Positions 59,821 through 64,000 of a stretch of DNA of 64,000 nucleotides are shown piece after piece; position 1 is the stretch's first letter, and each line of letters begins with the position of its first letter. The notes under the pieces are model-generated. The model worked only from the letters and a program-made list of their open reading frames with translations. It was not told where the DNA came from and did not search any database. A program made the position numbers and the translations under genes. The DNA comes from Streptomyces venezuelae (GTDB taxonomy: Bacteria > Actinomycetota > Actinomycetes > Streptomycetales > Streptomycetaceae), in NCBI RefSeq assembly GCF_008642335.1, contig NZ_CP029191.1, positions 6,696,001-6,760,000 on the forward strand, in the 5' to 3' direction.

Positions 59821-61674
59821 ATGTTCACGACGCGTCCCACCCTCCAGGGCACCTTCGGCATGGTGTCGTCCACGCACTGGCTCGCCTCGCAGTCCGCGAT
59901 GGCCGTCCTGGAGGACGGGGGCAACGCGTTCGACGCCGCCGTCGCCGCCGGGTTCGTCCTGCATGTGGTCGAGCCGCATCTCAACGGGCCCGCGGGCGAG
60001 GTGCCGGTCATCCTCGCGCCCGCCGGGGGCGAGGTGCGTGTCCTGTGCGGCCAGGGCGTCGCGCCCGCCGGTGCGACCGTGGAGCACTACCGGTCGCTCG
60101 GTCTCGACCTGGTACCCGGCACCGGGCCGCTCGCCGCGGCCGTGCCGGGCGCCTTCGACGCGTGGATGCTGCTCCTGCGGGACCACGGCACGAAGTCCCT
60201 CGCGGACGTCCTGAAGTACGCGATCGGGTACGCGGAGGACGGGCACGCGCCCGTGGAGCGTGTCTGCGAGACCGTGGAGACGGTGCGGGAACTCTTCGAA
60301 CGGGAGTGGCCGTCCTCGGCCGAGGTCTATCTGCCCGGCGGCACGCCCCCGCGGCCGGGCGAGCTCTTCCGCAATCCCGCGCTCGCCGCGACGTGGCGGC
60401 GGTTGATAGCGGAGGCGGAGGCAGCGGCCGGTGGCGGGGGTGGTGCGTCGCGTGTGGCGGAGATCGAGGCCGCGCGGGCCGTGTGGCGTGACGGATTCAT
60501 CGCCGAGGCGCTCGTACGGCAGGCCGGGCGGCCGACCCTGGACACGAGCGGCGAGCGGCACGTGGGCACGCTCTCGGCGGATGACCTGCGCGGGTGGGAG
60601 GCGTCGTACGAGGCGCCCGTCACGTACGACTGGAACGGCTGGACCCTGTGCAAGGCGGGTCTGTGGAGCCAGGGGCCCGCGTTCCTGCAGCAGTTCGCGC
60701 TGCTGCCGGCGAGCGTGGCGGAGCTTCCGGAGTACGGATCCGCCGAGTACGTCCACCTCCTGGTCGAGGGCTGCAAGCTGGCCATGGCGGATCGGGAGGC
60801 CTGGTACGGGGACGCGGGGGCGGCTCCCGGTGCGGCGGATGGCGTGACCGTGGGTGAGCTGCTGTCCGCGGAGTACAACGCGGAGCGGCGACGGCTCGTC
60901 GGGGAGAAGGCGTCGCGCGACCTGCGGCCCGGCGCGCCCGGCGGGCGCGAGCCGCGGCTCTCCGCGCACGCGCTCGCGGTGGCGGCGGGGGACACGCCGG
61001 GGGCGGACGCGTGGGGCGGTACGGCGATGGCGGGGGCGGGGGAGCCGACCGTGGCCGGGGACGGGGGGACCCGCGGCGACACGTGTCACATCGACATCGT
61101 CGACCGCTGGGGGAACATGCTGAGCGCGACGCCGAGTGGTGGCTGGCTGCAGTCCAATCCCGTCGTGCCCGAACTCGGCTTTCCGCTCGGTACGCGGCTC
61201 CAGATGACGTGGCTGGAGGAGGGTCTCCCTAATTCCCTCACGCCGGGCAGGCGCCCGCGCACGACGCTGTCCCCGTCGATGGCGCTCAAGGACGGGGTGC
61301 CTGTGCTGGCCTTCGGTACGCCCGGGGGAGACCAGCAGGACCAGTGGCAGGTCCACTTCTTCCTGGGGGTGGTCATGCGGGACGCGGTGCGCGGCGGGCT
61401 CGACCTGCAGGGTGCGATCGACGCTGTCAATTGGCACACGGAGGCGTTCCCCGGCTCGTTCCACCCCCGCGAGATGCGGGCGGGCAGCCTGACGGTGGAG
61501 TCCCGCATGCCGCCTGAGGTGGTCGAGGAGCTGCGCCGCAGGGGGCACGTGGTGGTGGTCGGGGGTGCGTGGTCGGAGGGGCGGTTGTGCGCGGTGGCGC
61601 GGGAGCCGGGGTCCGGGGTGTTGTCGGCGGGGGCGAACGCGCGAGGGATGCAGGGGTATGCGGTGGGGCGGTGA
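59821..61674 (+). CDS. Gamma-glutamyltransferase-family protein (no signal peptide)
   Basis: 617 residues. GGT-like features: DGGNAFDAAVAAGFVLHVVE, the cleavage/nucleophile region RGDTCHIDIVDRWGNMLSAT (Thr of DTCH), then LPNSLTPGRRPRTTLSPS and FGTPGGDQQDQ. It lacks a secretion signal, unlike the ggt at 17344, and the N-terminal part is diverged, so it may be an intracellular acylase or GGT-like hydrolase. ATG 59821 chosen over 59794 because the domain begins right after it. Confidence 0.85.
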   Translation: MFTTRPTLQGTFGMVSSTHWLASQSAMAVLEDGGNAFDAAVAAGFVLHVVEPHLNGPAGEVPVILAPAGGEVRVLCGQGVAPAGATVEHYRSLGLDLVPGTGPLAAAVPGAFDAWMLLLRDHGTKSLADVLKYAIGYAEDGHAPVERVCETVETVRELFEREWPSSAEVYLPGGTPPRPGELFRNPALAATWRRLIAEAEAAAGGGGGASRVAEIEAARAVWRDGFIAEALVRQAGRPTLDTSGERHVGTLSADDLRGWEASYEAPVTYDWNGWTLCKAGLWSQGPAFLQQFALLPASVAELPEYGSAEYVHLLVEGCKLAMADREAWYGDAGAAPGAADGVTVGELLSAEYNAERRRLVGEKASRDLRPGAPGGREPRLSAHALAVAAGDTPGADAWGGTAMAGAGEPTVAGDGGTRGDTCHIDIVDRWGNMLSATPSGGWLQSNPVVPELGFPLGTRLQMTWLEEGLPNSLTPGRRPRTTLSPSMALKDGVPVLAFGTPGGDQQDQWQVHFFLGVVMRDAVRGGLDLQGAIDAVNWHTEAFPGSFHPREMRAGSLTVESRMPPEVVEELRRRGHVVVVGGAWSEGRLCAVAREPGSGVLSAGANARGMQGYAVGR

Positions 61675-61697
61675 TCAGCTCTGACGGGGGGTCTGGC

Positions 61698-61720
61698 GGG
61701 GGCGCCCACAAGCCGCCCCC
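61698..61720 (+). terminator. Hairpin after the GGT-family gene
   Basis: GGGGGCG-N9-CGCCCCC, perfect 7-bp arms, 23 bases after the stop codon. Confidence 0.45.
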
Positions 61721-61804
61721 CCGGGGAGGCCCGCGCCAGGGGTTTCCCGGGGGTTAACGTCGCGTTTGGCGGGGGCGTACGGGATGTCAGTGGAGCGTGC
61801 TCTC

Positions 61805-62641
61805 ATGGGAGGCATGATCGAAGAGTTTTTGACGCACGGCGTACGCGACGTGGAGGAAGCCCTCCGGAAGGCCGCCGCCGCGGAGGTCACCCCCCGCTTC
61901 CGGCAGCTCGCCGAGGGCGACATCGTGGAGAAGAGCGGCCCGCACGACATGGTGACGGTCGCCGACCGCCGCGCGGAGGAGCAGCTGACCGTCGACCTCG
62001 CCGCCCTGCTCCCCGGCTCGGTGGTCGTCGGTGAGGAAGCGGTGCATGCGGATCCCTCGCGGTACGAGGCGATACGGGGAGACGCGCCCGTCTGGATCGT
62101 CGACCCCGTGGACGGAACCCGGCAGTTCGTGAACGGGAACCCGGGGTTCTGCATGCTCGTCGCCCTCGCGGTGGGCGGCGAGGTCCAGGCCTCGTGGACG
62201 TACGCGCCGATGCTGGACGAGATGGCCGTCGCGGTCCGCGGCCGGGGCGCGTGGCTGAACGGACAGCGGCTGGTGGCGGGCGCACCCGCACCCGGCGCCG
62301 ACCTGGACGTGGCGACCTCGCACCCGGACTTCACCACGGAGGAGCAGAAGCAGGCCCTGCTGGGGCTCGTGACCGACGGCGTGCGGCCGAGGCCCTGCGG
62401 ATCGGCGGGCTTGGAGTATCTCGCCATCGCCCGCGGGGAGTTGGACGCCATCGCGTTCTCGTGGGAGCTCGCCTGGGACCACGCCGCGGGGCTGCTGCTC
62501 GTCGCGGAGGCCGGCGGCGCCGACCTGACGCTCACGGGGGAGCCGTTCCGGATAGGCGGGGGCAACGCCCTGCCGTTCACCGCGGCCCGCGACGCCGCCA
62601 CGGCCCGCCGGATCGCAGCGCTCCTCGCGGCCGGCGTCTGA
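61805..62641 (+). CDS. Inositol-monophosphatase-family phosphatase
   Basis: About 278 residues. Li-sensitive phosphatase motifs: the metal ligands in [25 protein letters not shown] and [20 protein letters not shown]. Members include inositol-1-phosphatase, histidinol phosphatase and CysQ; the sequence does not decide among them. The start is uncertain: ATG 61805 has TGGAG ten bases upstream, ATG 61814 has GGGAGG too close, ATG 61784 is also in frame. Confidence 0.85.
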   Translation: MGGMIEEFLTHGVRDVEEALRKAAAAEVTPRFRQLAEGDIVEKSGPHDMVTVADRRAEEQLTVDLAALLPGSVVVGEEAVHADPSRYEAIRGDAPVWIVDPVDGTRQFVNGNPGFCMLVALAVGGEVQASWTYAPMLDEMAVAVRGRGAWLNGQRLVAGAPAPGADLDVATSHPDFTTEEQKQALLGLVTDGVRPRPCGSAGLEYLAIARGELDAIAFSWELAWDHAAGLLLVAEAGGADLTLTGEPFRIGGGNALPFTAARDAATARRIAALLAAGV

Positions 62642-62730
62642 GCCCCGCGCCCGGGAGGGGCTCAAGGGAGGGTGCAGGTCGTCCGTCCTATCCTGGGCGG
62701 CAGAGGCCGTCGGCTGACAAAGGAGTCCGG

Positions 62731-64000
62731 GTGCCGTCGATGCTTGACGCCGTCGTCGTGGGGGCGGGACCGAACGGGCTGACCGCTGCCGTGGAGCTGG
62801 CCCGCCGCGGCTTCTCCGTGGCCGTCTTCGAGGCCAGGAGCACCGTCGGGGGCGGCGCGCGCACGCAGGAGCTGACGCTCCCCGGATTCCGGCACGACCC
62901 CTGCTCCGCCGCCCACCCCCTGGGCATCAACTCCCCGGCGTTCCGCGGCATGCCCCTGGACCGGTACGGACTGGAGTGGCTCCAGCCCCCGCTCCCCATG
63001 GCCCACCCCTTCCCGGACGGCACCGCCGCCGTCCTGTCCCGCTCCGTCGCCGAGACCGCCGCCTCCTTCGGGCCGCGCGACGCGGGGGCGTACCGCAGGC
63101 TGATCGAGCCCTTCCTGCCCAAGTGGGACACGCTCCTCCAGGACTTCATGTCCCTGCCGATGAGCTCGCTGCCGCGCGACCCCGTGACCCTCGCCCGCTT
63201 CGGACTCGCCGGACTGCCGCCGTCGACGTGGCTGATGCGGCGCTTCCGCGACGACCGGGCCCGCGCGCTGTTCGCGGGGCTCGTCGCGCACGTCATCGCG
63301 CCGCTCGACGGCATCGTCACGGGCGGCGTCGGCATGGTCTTCGCGCTGGCCGCGCACGCCCGCGGCTGGCCCCTGGCGCGCGGCGGCTCGCAGTCGATCT
63401 CCGACGCGCTCGCCGCGTACCTGAAGGACCTCGGCGGCTCCGTCCACACGGACTACGAAGTGAAGCGGCTCGACGACCTGCCGCCCGCCCGCGCCTACGT
63501 CTTCGACACCTCGCCGACCGCCCTCGCCAGGATCGCGGGGCTCGGCCGCGCGTACGAGGGGTACCGGTACGGCGCGAGCGTCTTCAAGATCGACTACGCG
63601 CTCGACGGGCCCGTCCCCTGGACCGCGGAGGAGCCGCAGACCGCGGGAACCGTGCAGATCGGTCCCGGCAGCAAGGACATCGGCGCCGCGCTGCGCGCCG
63701 CCTCGCGCGAGGGGCGGGCGCCGGACGCGCCGTTCCTGATCACCGTGCAGCCCAGCGTCGTCGACCCCTCCCGCGCCCCGGCGGGCAAGCACGTCTTCTG
63801 GGCCTACGGGCACGTGCCCAACGGCTGGCGGGGCGACCTGACCGACGCCATCGAGCGGCAGCTGGAGCGCTTCGCCCCCGGCTTCCGCGACCGCGTCCTC
63901 GCCCGCGCCACGGCCGGCCCGCCCGAACTCGCCGCGCACAACGCGAACTACGTGGGCGGTGACATCGCCTGCGGCGCCGCGAGCGGACTGCAGCTGCTGC
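62731..64000 (+). CDS. Phytoene-desaturase-like FAD oxidoreductase (C-terminus beyond window)
   Basis: The first ~423 residues are visible. FAD/NAD-binding [20 protein letters not shown] and [39 protein letters not shown] and a C-terminal dinucleotide region yet to come ([13 protein letters not shown] at the edge). It belongs to the CrtI/PYROXD2-like group; the substrate is unknown and no other carotenoid gene is visible. GTG 62731 chosen because AAAGGAG lies five bases upstream; ATG 62740 is an alternative. Confidence 0.85.
   Translation, partial: MPSMLDAVVVGAGPNGLTAAVELARRGFSVAVFEARSTVGGGARTQELTLPGFRHDPCSAAHPLGINSPAFRGMPLDRYGLEWLQPPLPMAHPFPDGTAAVLSRSVAETAASFGPRDAGAYRRLIEPFLPKWDTLLQDFMSLPMSSLPRDPVTLARFGLAGLPPSTWLMRRFRDDRARALFAGLVAHVIAPLDGIVTGGVGMVFALAAHARGWPLARGGSQSISDALAAYLKDLGGSVHTDYEVKRLDDLPPARAYVFDTSPTALARIAGLGRAYEGYRYGASVFKIDYALDGPVPWTAEEPQTAGTVQIGPGSKDIGAALRAASREGRAPDAPFLITVQPSVVDPSRAPAGKHVFWAYGHVPNGWRGDLTDAIERQLERFAPGFRDRVLARATAGPPELAAHNANYVGGDIACGAASGLQLL

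Noticed and set aside
1..64000. tRNA/rRNA genes and CRISPR arrays
   Set aside because: No T-arm-like motifs in suitable context, no rRNA-like stretches and no regularly spaced repeats with unique spacers were seen; a tRNAscan/Infernal run would be the decisive test.

Overview
The window is actinobacterial chromosome, almost certainly Streptomyces. It has very high GC with GC-ended codons, many ATGA/GTGA stop-start overlaps, GTG and TTG starts, abundant partner-switching regulators, a gluABCD-type uptake system and an F420-dependent enzyme. No rRNA, tRNA, IS element, integrase or CRISPR array was recognised. Both ends cut through genes: a NarL-type response regulator on the left and an FAD oxidoreductase on the right.

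1-10,040 is a signalling region. It holds a two-component pair, small PRC-barrel and membrane proteins, an anti-sigma-type ATPase, a SpoIIE-like phosphatase, a MarR regulator, and a tightly overlapping stressosome-type operon: RsbR-like, RsbS-like, RsbT-like, an ATPase-PP2C fusion and an RsbU-like phosphatase. 10,164-13,391 is the glutamate-type ABC importer gluABCD. 13,448-23,574 is mixed housekeeping and envelope: a secreted S15 peptidase, an L,D-transpeptidase lipoprotein, gamma-glutamyltransferase, a beta-propeller/HEAT-like protein, methionine aminopeptidase divergent from a small XRE regulator, and a hypothetical protein with hexapeptide repeats. 23,748-27,318 is a reductive pyrimidine/hydantoin degradation operon (C-N hydrolase, class III aminotransferase, dihydropyrimidinase).

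27,647-53,484 looks like an inserted specialised-metabolite region for a prenylated phenazine (endophenazine-like). An NphB/PpzP-type aromatic prenyltransferase is followed, after a strong terminator, by a complete mevalonate operon ending in an NphT7-type acetoacetyl-CoA synthase. Extra aroA and aroC copies for chorismate supply come next. On the opposite strand is phzF-phzG-phzB, an O/N-methyltransferase, then a lone contractile-phage tail-sheath protein and a Cys/His-rich OvmZ-like protein. After tandem terminators come a ferredoxin reductase and a [2Fe-2S] ferredoxin, then a LysR regulator divergent from a full cydABDC cytochrome bd operon. The phenazine genes phzC, phzD and phzE are not in the window. 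The likely logic is: mevalonate gives IPP/DMAPP; aroA/aroC give chorismate; PhzF/B/G build the phenazine core from DHHA made elsewhere; the prenyltransferase and methyltransferase decorate it; cytochrome bd may keep respiration running in the presence of a redox-cycling product.

53,589-64,000 returns to chromosomal genes. The first is a TIGR03842-type F420-dependent oxidoreductase, which I recall as the usual neighbour of dihydropyrimidinase in streptomycetes, suggesting that the metabolite region split an ancestral locus. A lipoate-ligase-like protein, a photolyase, an SDR, an ECF sigma factor divergent from a LitR/CarH-type regulator (a light-response module), a second GGT-family protein, an inositol-monophosphatase-family enzyme and the truncated FAD oxidoreductase follow.
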